DNA of 64,000 nucleotides from Toxonevra muliebris (GCA_963691655.1 OY829326.1:143734998-143798997); one strand, 5' to 3'; positions 35,185 to 50,000 are shown, numbered from the stretch's first letter. The notes: generated by a model not told the origin, from the letters alone. Numbers and translations are program-made.

Positions 35185-38100
35185 TATAAACTATTTTTTA
35201 AATGTTCAAAATTTTTAAAAATTCTTGGTTTTTTTTTTAATATTTTTTTTTAATTTTATAAACCACAATTTATTTAAATCACTTTTTTAAATATTCATGA
35301 AGAAGAATTAATATTTTTTCTCTGCTTTTCGCTGTGTAATGTTTCCTTGAGCAAATTTGAAAAAGGAATGGCTAAAAGTCGTACGCACTACGTATCCTTC
35401 CAGCTAGATCATAGACTAACATATTTTTTCGCACTTTCCTTAATTACTACATAGATTTCACTAAATACTTACCTATGTATGTTTGTGTACTACAGGTTTG
35501 TGGAAAAAATTCGCACAACATTTGAAACATATGATATGTGCATGTGCATACATACATATGTAGGAATAAAAAAAACCATAAAACTGGTCTGGTTTTTCCA
35601 CACACACGCTCGCCATATATTCTCAAATGGTTATCCTTCTCGTTAATTACCGTGAAATCAACCTTTTTGGTTGGTTATAATGGGTAGGTAAAAATTTAAT
35701 TTAATCATCAACAGATTGATAGGATTGATGAAGTTGTCAACTATACTTAATGCTATTAGTGAAAACTAGCTGTTACTATAACCGACTTAGGTAGCAGGTT
35801 TATACACTGAGAAAGTTGTAAAAGACTTCTTTTCATCGCGTCATACTAGAAAATGTTTTAGATTCCAAGGGGACAGTTTGGAGAGTATTTTTATGTGCCC
35901 CAGAGTAAATATGAAAGATATAAGGGGCCATTCATATATTACTTAACGTGCGAGGGGGGAGGGGGGAGGGGGGATGTCTGACAATTTTTTACAAAGTGTT
36001 ACATGGGGGAGGGGGAGGTCATCAACTACGTTAAGTAACATCATATTTAGACTATCAAATACAGATGACTTCAAAAATTCACTAGTTTATAAAATTAATT
36101 TTCTCCCGCTGAGTTCGAAAATCATGGCTAAATTTTTAATGTTTTATGGATCTTTTTGTGAGATATTGTGCTTTTTTTATTTTTTCAAATATTTTATAAT
36201 TTAAAAATTATAGCTCGGGCTAGCAATGTCCGGTTGTTCTTGAAACTAAATGAAAGGTATTGTGATAGGAAACATGTATAACGTAACTATGTGTTATCTA
36301 GTTTTAAAGTTAAAGTTTTCGCCGAAGTTGAGGTTTTGTTACTTTTAGAGTGAAAAGCGAAGTTATAGAAGGTACATCCTCATAAGTATCAAGAGTCGGA
36401 AAGTCGTTCTGTCATTCATATATACCTATCCAACTCGCCCTAGATCTTTGAGAGGAAACTCAAACTCAACAATGACACCAAATCAATCCCCGAGTGGGGT
36501 CACGCAAACAGAGCGGAATTAAACGCGCGTAAGATCCAGTCTTAGTTGTTATTCTATAAACGATCTCCCCAAAAGGGATGGGAATTTCTTCGATAACGAT
36601 ATAGTTAACTATCGACAATTCGAGCGGTTTAACGATAATTGTCGATATTTCCAAAAGTAAATCAATGCGGAAAGTTCCAGTTTTCTACTAACAAATGTAA
36701 TTTTCATTCCTTTTATGTTTAATTAATATTTGGACATTTAATGGAATTATACAGTGAGCAACCAAAAAAGCGAATAGAAGTTGGAGGATTATATAAATAG
36801 CAAGCTATTTTTTTGGTGGCTGTGCGCTTAAGCACGTTCAAATTTTCGCACCTCAAGCGCGGTAATTGTTCACTTTGACACTGATAATCGTTATTTTTCA
36901 TTCCTATTTTCAAAATTGTCCACTCACAAAAAATTCGATAGCTCTCAATCCAGAGTTCGGAATTTTTTTATTTAAAGAAGAAGCTGACAAAGTCGCTTAA
37001 GTGGCAGATTAAGATTAGTATTTCAAAAATACAAATTAAGTGGTTTGCGGCTAATTTTCCGGGGCGCGCTCTCCGTAGGGTTAATAAAGCCAAATAAATA
37101 GGGAATTAGATCTAATATACATACATGAATTATTTACACAACAGTTGACTAAAGAAGTTTTAAGCTCCTCCGATGATAAACGTTTTATTAGGGAGCATCC
37201 TCCCTAATACTTACGCTTAGTATAATTATGAAATATGAAAAGACAAGAAATATTCATATTTATACAATAGATTTTAAGTTTTGATTTCAATAATTAATTT
37301 AAAAATTTAGGTATATAAAGTTTTTCATTTCAAGATCTGTACACTATACTTTCTTACAGTTTTAGCATTTTTTGATGCACAACAACTTTAGCTATATATT
37401 TTTTATTCGCCAGTTAGTTTAATATGTGCGAATAAAACTACCAAGTTGTTAAACCTCTTTTTTGTTATAATGTTATTCACAATGAAACTGCTCAGCAGCT
37501 AGAGCTGAAACATTTTAATGGATCCCAGTCAGTGCGGTCAATCGCGGGCATTGTTTTTAGTTTGATTTTAACTTATTTTCACCGCTAGACATTTCAAATA
37601 TTTTCCTTTTATGTTTTTTGCCAAACTGTCATGCTTCTTGTTTCGCTATTAGCAGTTCACAATAGAATTTGATGTAGTTAAACAACTTGTTAAGTATACA
37701 TAATAGCTATAATTATACGTGTTATCTCGGCCGTTTTGTTGTTGTTTCCCCATACAATTATCGCTGCTAGTTATACATAACTAGAAGCAAGTGGCTTTTG
37801 TATGTTAGTAATCATATTGCTTAATATTTAAAGTTTCTTTGATCCACTCCTTTTTTTCTGCTCCCTTCACATAGGTCGCAGCATTTTTTAAATGAATATT
37901 AATAAATTTTTTCACTTCGTCTAATGTATCTCATCCATCATCACATCTCTGTCCATGATAATTATACTTCAAACATTTAACTTGTTGTTTACGTTCTTTG
38001 TCAAGCAATCTCATGATAAATTATGATTTTAATGATTCCTGATGAATCATGGAAGTATCTTGCGGGATTGAAAATGCTAGCTGGATATATATTTTTCAAA

Positions 38101-41067
38101 ATTTAACCCTCACATGGCATACTTCACCCGTAACACCTGTAAACAGCACACTGATGCCAATTAGGATTTTGCGAGTTGTGCGTTTATCTGATGATTTAGA
38201 AATGAAATTGATGTTCTAAGTATATGTATACAATACATGTATATGATTTTAAGGTAGAATTTCTTACTGAATACATTGATACAACTTAAATTTAGTTTAA
38301 ATTACACTAAGCTTTAAACAAATATTTGAAAAATAGATTTATTTTAGTAGAAGTACTTTACTACTTTCATATTACTAATGCGATAAGATTATATTAAATC
38401 TTTTACCCTTTGTGTTAGAGCTTAGGTATTTCCGAATGAAGTATTTCAGAGGTGTAATCTAATGTTGGCCCCTATTGTGAATCTTTTTCGATAATCAAAG
38501 TTCGCTAGTTATCGAATAGCGAATATCGAATGCTCATTAGGTAATGTGAACGCTAAGCGAATTTGCTGCTGCTCATCGCTTTTTTCATTAGTTTAAGTTG
38601 GCTTTTTTCATTACCGAAGTACATTTTTCATTCGATGAGGTAGTTTTTATGTGAAGAATCATAAGTAATGTGAGTACTTAAGTACTTGAGTACTTAAGTT
38701 TGAGTATTTTCTTTTTTACTTACAGCTACAATTATTTATATATCGTTATTTAAAATTTTATGCAGGTCTAAGATCATAAGTAACAAAGAGGAGCTGGAAA
38801 TATTGGTTGCCCAAGGTATTTGCATCAAAATCGAAGCGGAAATACGGTGGAATGAGTTCACCGCTGAATTGAATAGTTTGGGTTGCTGAAAATAAGATGA
38901 AAATGACGCTAATGTCAACTAGAAAAGTATAATAGTATGATTAAAGTTTTGATTATATCTGGTATGGGCCTTATGGAGGGCCGAATAAGCTGAGTATGTT
39001 TACTAGCCTCGAGGAATCACTTACTGGTTTATTCAACCTTGACATATCGCTCGTTTGCTGCAAGACTGTCATAATCTGAAAAAAAATCGATTTTCTCGAA
39101 TATTTGTTTTTTTTTACTTACTTACTTCCCCCCCCCCCCTCTGCCCCTCCCCCTCGCGCGTTACGTAATATGTGAACGGCCCCAAACGAGCGATATGTAT
39201 CTTTGAACTCGCCTGGAACATAGTTTTATCTCAACGAGAATTAAAACAGCGTCGGTGCAGACAGCGTTGAGTTTGGAAGATGGGTCTCTAGGGACAAGTT
39301 GCAAAATTGGTTTGGAAGCAGAAAACGTCAAAGAGTAAAAATCAGGTAATGCGCGAAATAAGAAGCAAAATGAATTAAATAGAAGGACTATAAGAAAAAC
39401 TGGGAATCATTTGAGAACCCATTTCCTAGGGATTCAAAGCATTCTTAAACTGCCTCACGCTTCTTTGCCAACTACAGCAAGGCATTCATCGAACCATTCA
39501 ATTGTTGCTTTTTTAATTTTTTGTTACAAATTCAAATTTACACTTGAAATTAAATATTTCTCCAACCGTAAAATAGAATCATTCACAATAGAAGTTGTCA
39601 AATTGGCGAAATTCACAATTGTTCTATACTTAAGCTTAAAACACAATTGAGTCGTACGACGGTAAAGCGGTCGACTGCTATCCGCTGTTAAAATTAAAAT
39701 GCATATCCTCATACGAAATAGCACAGAATTGCGGTGGCAGCGTTTTTACCGCCGACGGCAGCTGTACACATTTTTGTTTTAACTTAAAAAATGTCGCAAT
39801 CAACTATTTTTAACAAACAGAATAAAGCCTAACGGTGTTATCATTGAAAAATTATGACTTAATGTGGAGGTCCACACCAAAACGTTACATTTCAATCATA
39901 GATGATTTTACACAATTTAAGAAAATTTTATTACATCATTAATGTCTGAATCATGCTCTATTCCACAAAGGGGAATATAATTTCTTGTATAAGCATAGGT
40001 AAATTGGGTTAATCATAATTTGAATATTTGTGCTTTCAAAGCCATTAGAATTATATATTAAAAAATTAAATTTAATTCTGAAAAATATGAAAAATACAAA
40101 CGTTTTTCCGTTTCACTAAACCAATTATAGAGCATTATACAACTCTTCTTAAATTAAAAAAAAACATGTTTAGACCCAAAAAAACAAATAAATTCTATTT
40201 TTAGCCAAGCAAAAATCTTAGTAAAATTACCATTTTAAAATCTCGAGATCCCTGGATTGAATGCCTTAAAATCAGTTCTTTAAAAATTCCATAACTTTTA
40301 TTTAAAATTTATTAAATTTATGTATGCTTAAATTTTACATTGCATTAATGTACATTTGTTTATTAATTGTAGTTTCTCGAAACAACATTTGTGAATACAG
40401 CTATTTTTAAAGAAAATAACATTTGAAAAAATTTAATAAAAAAAGTTTAGAGAAAGTATCACATTTAAATTGAAATTTCATTTCATTAAAAGCAGCGACG
40501 GCAACATACAATTTTTTGTCAACACGTAAAATTTACATGTCAAATTAATTTTTGACGCCAACATTCTTGTAAAGCACTTTTTTTTATACGGTTTGGCCTC
40601 TCCTGTTTTTTTGCAAAAAAAAAAAAAAAAAAAACAGCTAAGCGTACTCAAGGTAACATTCAAATACTACATTATAGTCCAAATAGTGAAAAAAAAATTT
40701 TTACGTCAAAACGTGAAGTTTTTTTTTTTAAGAGTAAGCTGCCATCACTGACCCAAAGGGATATTTAAAAATTAATCATAAAACATTCCATTAGTGAAAC
40801 ATTCAAAAAACAATAGCGAAAAAAAATAATAAATCAAAAAGTATTGATATGCAATATATTGCAACATATCGAACCCTAACCGCCAAACTAAGTTGTATAA
40901 ACGCCATTTTTTTCGATATGGCAAACAAAACTTCTCTTGCAAAATTTACTTTTTGGCGCTAACACTAATTTGGTGGTTACAGCTCTATATTTACAGAAAA
41001 TAAAAGAAAAAATATTTAAATGCCCTATAGAAGTATGTATGAATGCATATGCATATTCTGGGATAAT
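35185..41067. other. Intergenic region between copies B and A
   Basis: It is 5.9 kb with no confident host gene. It holds a pair of inverted G/C-rich termini (35931 and 39184), (GAGTACTTAAGTACTT)-type repeats at about 38672-38705, and a 21-A run at about 40614-40634. A short plus-strand open stretch at about 38762-38890 ends EIRWNEFTAELNSLGC and vaguely resembles a Myb/SANT-like domain tail, but it is too short to assign. The region upstream of 35184 must hold the copy B promoter. Confidence 0.4.
35931..39184. mobile_element. Candidate 3.25-kb element with inverted GGGGCCRTTCAYATATTA termini
   Basis: The left end reads GGGGCCATTCATATATTACT followed by a run of GGGGGGA blocks. The right end is the complement of GGGGCCGTTCACATATTACG followed by GCGCGAGGGGGAGGGG. 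The same block (CCGTTCATATATTACGTAAC then CCCCTCTCCCCCT) appears inside the 2837-3872 element. No transposase is recognised between the ends and I could not find a target duplication. The two ends could instead belong to two separate solo fragments. Confidence 0.4.
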
Positions 41068-44000
41068 TTAATCTGATTCGGGAATCGTTGATCCGTTTAC
41101 TGCACATGCATCACAGACACGCACTTTCTCATCCCATCCACGTTCAGGTACACAAAGGCGAGCTTTGGAACATTCTTCACAGACAGCCTGACCACAACGA
41201 CGACAATGATGACGTTTACAATCGCCAGTTCCTGATTTAACTACAGTTATATTATTACTGGTCTTGGCTATTTCCAATTCCTCGGCAGTACCAAAATGCA
41301 CTTTGCATTTAATACAATTCGGAGCTTCAGCATCGGATACCCAGTAGGTGGGGCGTGCAGAGTCTTTGATGATTTCTGTGAATAAATATTGGAAAATAAA
41401 TGTTATATTTGTAAATAAATTTTATATTAATTGCTAGAGCACACAACAAACCTTTTGGATACACCAAAGCCACCGTTGCAGCGGTGGTTAATGTATTGTA
41501 AAACGTTTCACCATATCTGCGCATACGTACATCTGCTTCAATAGTGGGAGTGGGGCCTGTGGTAGTATTATGATTTGAATTGGTATGAGAAAAATTTTCT
41601 GTTGCATTTTCTGTATAGGTAATTAGAAATTATTCTTTTTTAATTTTGGTAATAATTGCAAAATAAAAAAAAAAAAAATAACAAATAAAAAAGTTTTAAC
41701 CAATTTCAACAATCACCAATGTAACAACAGTTTATGTGTATACATACATATATGTATGTATTTTTAAAAACAAAACAATATTATAAATAAAACAAAAATT
41801 TACCTGATACTAATTTTTCATCTTTTTTCAGTAAGCTCGCTTTGCAATCATTGCAAACACGCACCGGAGAATTCCATCCACGTCCAGGTACTGGCATGCT
41901 GTGTGGACTGCACGTATGACAAAATCCTTCTCCACATCCTCGGCAATGATGTTTATGTAGACCAGTCTTTTCAAAATCCTTATTGCAGGCATTACAGTGC
42001 TGAGAAATATATAAAAATAAGCTTATTAGCAATCGTTCTATGCATAGTCGAAACTGTATTTTTTCTTCTAAGAGAACGTTGTCTTGCAAACGTTTGTGTT
42101 TTGTACATCAGCTGATTTTGACATTTAATATTCTTTGCACCAATAAAGCAGTGGGTTTTTGTAATATTCTTTTTTGTAATGTTGTATTTGTTGTAGTGCT
42201 GCAACTACCTCTTATAATTTTGTTCAATCGAAAAATTTGTTTTACGTTTATGTTTTTCTCTTAAAAATACAAATTTTTATTTGATTCACAATTCTCCGTT
42301 ACGTTGTCGTTCACAAACGAAAAAAAATACCAGCAAATAACTTATCAATGAGTTGTTGGTATAAATAAAAGACGCTTCAAAAAATGCAATGTTTTCACAT
42401 GCTCTTCACATGTCCGGCTCTATAAACGATACTGTTAGTACATAAATCAAATACTCAATTCTAGAGAGCAAATTGATGAAGGTGAACCAAACACACCTCA
42501 GGAAGTGTTATCACCCACGCCAATTCTTCAAGCTTCAAATACTTTTTTCCCAAGATACCCTATCCTATAACTCAACATTCTTACTTAGTTGTCCTTTGAA
42601 TTGAATTGAAGCCTCTCTATTAGATAAAGAATCTAAAGACGAGTCCCAAGAAGAATTGCATAAAACTTTTAAGGAAATTGAGAGCTATGCACCAAAACCA
42701 AAACTTGGAAATTGAAATAAAGAACAATTGGAACGACACACATATCTATATTTGTGGTCCCGCAACACAAGTTAGTGTGGAACTGCCATTTACTCCACCT
42801 AGGCTGATTTTAAATGACCTTAGATGCAATTTGCCGTCAGAAAATTAAAAAAATATTTTATTTTTAAAAATCAATTCATATTTATAATAAATATCTAATA
42901 GTTAGATCGATCGAGAAAAAAATTTATCACCGTGCTCACAACTGCGTTTTTAGATTCTTGTTTCGAAAAAAAAAAAAATAATTAAAGTCAATCATTAATT
43001 TTTTACCTCGATCAAGAAAATAAAACTAAAAAAAAAATTTCTATTTCTGAGCAACAAAATTAAACTCAACAATAATTTTTATTCTCTCGAAAAACAAAAA
43101 ATAATAACAACGGCATATTACAGTGAGATGAGGCTGACATCAATGTACGTGATTTGTCAAGCTCTACTACTGGGTACACTCTATAAGAAACCTATCATTA
43201 TTCTCTTTGCATAAAGCCTTTAGTAATGTGTTATTCAAAAGCGTTTACAGTTTATTTTAAACGTTGAAGCAAATATCTAATAACGAGTATACAGGGTGTC
43301 AATCGTAAAGTGACGCACACATTTCAGCAGTTATTTTCAAAAGGACGTACTTCCATTAAGTACAACTAAGTTTTAACATTTCTGAATATATAAGCATTCA
43401 TTTGAGCCCCACCTCATTCAATATAACCTCCTTTAGCCTGCTCACATGCCTTCAATCGATCCGGAAATCGTAGGACTGTTCGCCGCAGGACTTCCTGATC
43501 AATTTCAGTCCAGGCTTTCTCTAATGAATTTGTCAGCGACTCCAAACTGTGGTGTTGAGATGCACAAGCCTTACTTTCTAAAATACTCCAAATAGAGTAG
43601 TCCATTGGATTCAAGTCTGGGGAGTATGGTGGCCATTCTTGAGATGTTATGAATCCAGAAAAATTGTCTTTTATCCATGTTTGCGTTAATTTTGCCATGT
43701 GGGAAGGTGCAGAATCTTGCTGGAAAGTCCAGTTTTCATTTCCAAATGTATCTTGGGCCCAGGGAAGAACATGTTCATTTAAAATGCTCCGATAAACAAC
43801 CTGGTCAATTTTAACACCCTCTTCAACGAATATTAGAGGGGTTCTGGCATTAGCGGAAACTCCAGCCCATACCATAATGGAAGCTGGCTTTTGAACTCGG
43901 CCAACAGTCCTATTTTGTTGCGATGATGATGTTAGCCACATTTGGTCATTTTGCGCATTGAAATGTTGTTCAACCGTGAAAATTTTTTCATCTGTAAACA

Positions 44001-47000
44001 AGATATTTTCAACATTTTTTAACATGGAGGAGCGTAGCAACGCCTTGCATTTTTGCAGTCGCAAATCTTTCTTTTTTTGTGTCAGATCTTGAGCTTTTCG
44101 GAGCTTGTACGGCTTAAGATTAAGCTTTGATTTTGCAATGATTCGCACTGTTTCACGGTTTACTCTCACTTCCTTAGCAATTTTTCTCATTGAGCGCCTT
44201 GGATTTCGCTTGATTCGTTTACGAATTTTTTCTGTTAAACCAGTAGTGGCAACTGTTGAAAATTTTTCCCGGTCTCTATCTCCAAAACCCCCAGTTTCAT
44301 TATATTGAATAATAGCTCGGTCTACCGTACGACTTGACAAATTTAAAGCCTTTGCAATTTGACGGCTACTATAATTTGCCAAATGAAATTTCATAATTTC
44401 ACGACGAATATTTTCCTTGTCCATTTTTATGGAAATTTCAAAATGTAATAACAAAAATTCAAATGAAATTAAAAGCAAAGCCAATGATGAATGAATTTGC
44501 TTTTTAAATTAAAGTAACGGTAAATGGCAAAGCTTGCTGCAGAGTATTAAACTTGCGTCACTTTACAATTGTCACCCTGTATAAACATTATGTGTTGCAA
44601 ATTGATAGTGAACCTACAATTGGACATAAACCATTCGACTCGATAACTTTGTCCCTATATGTGCAAATATAGTCCTATTATGGTTGATGATTCGCCTTAC
44701 TTGGCCTTGCTAGGCGATTCGAAAATATATTAATATTATGGTTGGCGAATGTGTTTTTTGGCCACTCAATTAGTACAGCTAAATCAAAAACAGAAACAGA
44801 CTCGATACTGCGATTCCTGTCACATGAACTGAATAATAATTACCCAGATAACTTACTGTAATAGTATGATTTGGTTTCCAATAGCTCGGTGCGACGGTAT
44901 CAGCAATCGAATCTGCAACGACTTTTATTGGCTGCGCTAAATAATTTGTGATAGTTCCGCCAATATGTGAAGCTCTATCAAGTACCATTTGTGCAGAATG
45001 TGCAGGTCCCTTTATGGCAAAGTCGCCATCTTTCCAAACATGTATAATTTCTGATCTAATAATGATAAAAAAAAATAATAGTATTAATAAAATCTTAAAC
45101 TTCCAAAATAAATTTATTAAATTATATACCTTACGCAGTCTTCTTCGGGTGATTTATTACCGTACCAATACTTCCGAGCACGATAAATTTCACCACAATA
45201 TTTGCATTCTATTACAGAACCTTTCCACGCATATTGTGCCAAATTATACCATGAATTATCATTTTGGGTTTGCGAACTAATTATGACTCTAGTCTGAAAA
45301 AAAAAACACAATATTTGTATTATTTAGTCATGTAACTGCATAAATCAATTCACCTTCCTGCCATCAATAATGCATCTTTTACAAATATACTCCTTATTTT
45401 CATATTGATGCTGATATTTACAGGGATTATCATTCATATGGATTTCACCATCGTTAATATGTCCCATAGAACGTTGACACCGACCACCACATGATTCACA
45501 CTGCATTGGACATGTGAAATATTGTTCTAGAAACGGATTAACCGATTCCTCTATAGTCGGACCAGAGAATTTAAGATTCAAAATTTGCATTGCTTTGAAT
45601 ACTACGGCCGGCTGTCGTGATGAACGAACTGTGGTATTTGCAAGTTCATTCATAATCGCTATCTTTATTTTGCTATAATCAGTTTTATTATTTCCAGTTT
45701 TTGTTCCAACGTAAAGTAACGAACTAAACGCATTCGTATTCAATTTGAGGCGTGAAAAACTCTTACGTAATTTATCTGCGGCACTTACCTCAACACCTAT
45801 AAATCACATAAAAAAGTTTAATAGTAATAAATTCATAAATATAAAAAATAATTTATAAATTTTCAACTTACTACTCTCCAATGGTTCCGTATAACGAGTT
45901 TCATGAAAAATTATCACAGCCGGCCCTTTTGCGATGGCATTTCCAGTTTTATGCAGTGATTGGAGAGCTTTTGTGAAATATTTTGAAAACGCCTCTGAAG
46001 CAGTACCAAAGAAATTAAACATATCACTATGTAAACGCTCTGAACGTGTACGATATACTACAATATCAGAAATGGCAAGAATCTACAAAAGTATAGAAGA
46101 ATCAAAAATATTAAAAAAAACAAAAACATAATTTGTCAGTGTTACGCTAACGTTTTCTTGTATTTTTTGGTATTATAACCCATGGAGAGCCTTAACTGTC
46201 TTGATCATGTCCTAACACATATAGACTGCTACGTTATAATTTTTATTTTACGAAGAGTTCAATTTTAAAAGTTTCTTTATTAGTCTTCTGAACTACAAAT
46301 GAACTTTTTTTTGTTAAAACGAAAATACTTTAAGCTCCATTACAATACATAAACCATTTCATTCGGCTGTTTCGAAAAATCCGAACATAATATCTTTTTA
46401 TATCGCGAAATTTCCCGAAATTGTTTGTAACAAATTTTAAATAATAAATTATATGATTTTTTAACAGACTATAAACATCAAATCTAAGTGTTAATTTAGG
46501 TAAATTTTCAAAGTCATGACTTTAAGTGATATTTAACAGTCTTAATGACCGTTTGTAGTCAAAACAAACGGCCGTTGCCTGTCTTTATATGCACCGTTGT
46601 TGTTTTGACTACAAACGTTCATTAAGCCTGTTAAATATCACTTAACTTAAAATAAATTTTATATGGTTATAAATCTTCATCGGTGAATAAAACATTTTAG
46701 TGTTAAATTCTACAAAATTGTCGTCTAAGCAAAATTTGCTCTTTATGGAAAGGTAAAATTTTTTTTGCACCAACCATCCCCTTTTCGAGAAGCACTTTTG
46801 CTGAATAACATCCAAATGATAACGGTCCTGATTATAATATAGCGGTCTATATATGCCTTCCGAGCAATTGATCAGGACAGTGTCCGAAAATTAACAAATT
46901 CTTATTTGCTGTTGTATGCAATTTCACACTTACCTTCATCAACATGCGCATGCGCCTTTCATTTTGTGACGTTAATCCTAAAAATCCTTCAGTGTCCAAG

Positions 47001-50000
47001 CAAATTACACCCATTTCATTTTGCATTGCCGCATGTACTCCAATCGTGCATGAATTTTGTTCCGCTGATGTTCTAAAGACCTCTCTGCCATTGAAAAATA
47101 GATTATTTAGGGTATGTGATTTGCCATCGCCAGTGTTGCCAAATATTGAGACGACTTTTACTTTAGCATCTTTATTGCATTTAAGTCTTTTGAAAAATAA
47201 CTCTTCGGTAGGTATTAGATTTTCATCACCATCCATTAGCAGAAACGAATCGTTCGAATTGTCATTGTCAGAAAATTCCGAATCATTTGAAATGATGGGA
47301 ATCGAATTAAAATTATTTTCATTTCTAGGATCCGATAAATCATCCTGAAATTAACAACAACAAAAAAAAATCAAATTAAATATAAAATATCAAAAGTTTT
47401 ATTATACATTAAAGTTAGTTATGTTTGTTTGTACTGTTTATTTAATATCGCTACTACACATTTAAAGTTTTAAGCTTTCATACATGTTCACAACTTCATG
47501 AGCTTTTGTAATTCTTAAACGAAAATAAAAGCTAGTGCCAATGGAATTTTCGTATTTTGTGGTACAGATGCCGAAAATTGACAAATTTCGTATAGTGACG
47601 ATATGGTAATCAATGTAAAATATATATATAAAATATATTTTTAAATTTAATTGCCATCGTTCAATTTTAGGTTGAGTAAACTTTTATTCCCACTACTGTG
47701 TTGTGCTACAGTCCAATGCTGTAGTCGGTTTGAAACATGTGAAATTAAAAAAAATTAATAATTCAGTTGAATTACGACCTATTGAATCAGAATTCCTTTT
47801 ATATTTTTATTTTGTATGCGATATTTCAGGGCGCTTCAGTATTACCAAAATTTCATAAACTCGATATTTCAGCTTATATATAAACCTTTTGTGCTTGAAG
47901 TTACCTTTAAGCGAAAATTACTGTACCTACTTATTTTCCACTTTTCTGCTCAAAAATAAAATTTTGTAGGTTCAAACACTATTAAAGATATATTTACTAT
48001 GGTCAATGAGGAGATTTCCCCCAATTAATATCAATATTACTCATTTCCTCTGTTAGTTGCACATTCAATCTAATCTCTTTTACCAAAATGATAGGGAAAA
48101 CCTATTAATACACCCTCCTTCCAGCTACGTACCTCTGACATAGAAATTAGAAATGCCATTGGATATAATTTAATTCAAAACTGGTTTAATTCGAATTAGC
48201 AAAAATAATTATTAGAATAAAATTTTTATCACAGTTATTCTTTTTCATAACTTTTATTTGTTTTTTTTTTATATTATTATTTCACCATTGTTATCATTGT
48301 TTATATATTGTAAATTTATAATATGTTCATAAGAGGGTAAAAATATAAGAAAAAAATATACGATATCACAATAAATTCACAATATTTTAAATTCAACGCA
48401 CGAAATCAACCTATACGAATGAAACAACGTATTGTGAATGAAGGGTGAATATTGTGAAACTCACGTTATTTTAATTGTTGTTGTTTACTGAAACAAATGA
48501 GAGAGCCAATTTAAAAAAAGCAAAAATAAAATAGATAGAGAGAAGAGAACAAAGAGAGAGTTGCCATTGTCAGATGAAAAATTGAAATAAATACAGAAAC
48601 GTAATTAAATTCTATAATTATTAGTTTTAAAATAAATTGTTATCTTTTTTTTTTTTGACTAACCTAAAATTCTGTTCATATTTGAGAATAATTTATTTAC
48701 CCATACCATATAAGTAAGGATTAAAGCTTATAGCGAATAAGAAAACTAAAAATCTATTGATTAAATAATTCTAAAACGGCTCTAAAAATCGTGACAAAAA
48801 CTATAAAAAATAACGTAAATTGAACCTTTAACACAAAACAATAAGTACGTAAGTGTCAAGTATATGTAAAAAAAAAGAAAAATTAAGACGCAGTAAAGAC
48901 CAAGTTGTTGTTTTCTTTGTCGTCTCTTGATAAAATAAATACTTAAAAAAAAAAGAAAAAGCAATTGATTTGTTGGTAAATTCCTCTGAACCCATACTCA
49001 GCCCCTTCTAGTTGTCAGAGCAAACGTTGTAGCATTCATTCGTAGATGTCAGCTATATGAAGTTAATGGTTCAACTGGCCTTGGCTTGAAAATTTGATAT
49101 ATTGTCAATCTAAAAAGAATTTCCTCCAACACATCTGTCAAAATAGCTAAGTATCTATTCTTATTTGACCGGCAAATAATTACACAGATAATATTTTACT
49201 AAGCCAGCATTCAGCTGTTTACATATTTTTTCTTTATATTTGTTTACATTTATTTTTATTTATTTATATAGGTATATATAGTATATGCGAAATGAGCAAA
49301 AGAAAATCGCATCGTTTCATTTTGTCTCGCGAGCAAATGTCAACGACTGGTATGAAGGCAAAAATTGTTTTTATATGGATACTCTCTTATGTACAAAAAC
49401 GTAAAAAAAAAATATAATAATAAGATATGCTTATTAAAAGTCATTGGAACAAAATGTAATTATATTAATTATGGATATGTATAAAAATCTTAATTTTATT
49501 ATTTGTTTGGTCATCAGAAAAGAGGAAGCTATAGAAATAGAAGAGTGCTGCTACGTTTCGGACAACATTCTTTATCAATTTCATTTCCTTTTTCAAAGTA
49601 ATAAAAGAAAGTAATTCTTTGTTGACGCTCTTCAAAACTCTCATGCTTTTGTCGTTGCTGATTGTTCTATAGTGAAGAGCAAAGTTAAACGGGAGAGGTT
49701 AAAAAGCAACACAACACGTAAACATAAGTAAAACCTATCCAGTTTCACGTAGTGTTATTGGATTGTGTCCTCATAATTCATAATTATGGATTAATTCCTA
49801 TCACTAAGATCAATATCAATTTCTAATAAAATATAAATTATTTTTACATACACATAGTTACATTTTTGAGTAAGCAATATCGTCAGCATATGCCAAAATA
49901 AAGTATGTGCTAAAAGTCTTAAGGATTTTCGGAAAATTCACATAAAAGAAAATAATTGAGAACAAGTTAATAAAAATTATTCCCCGTTTAAAACTTTATA

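Noticed and set aside
38762..38890. Short plus-strand open stretch ending EIRWNEFTAELNSLGC
   Set aside because: It vaguely resembles a Myb/SANT-like tail, but it is too short, has no start and no partner exon was found.
39640..39760. GC-richer segment considered as a tRNA gene
   Set aside because: No B box or cloverleaf could be drawn on either strand.
44424..44484. Upstream extension of the maT transposase frame
   Set aside because: The extra 20 codons start at TTG and are hydrophobic and unlike the family. The ATG at 44424 begins the usual N-terminus.
46944..47348. Plus-strand ORF of 134 codons
   Set aside because: It lies opposite exon 2 of ZFYVE1 copy A, whose minus-strand frame contains the P-loop. 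The plus frame has no recognisable motif.
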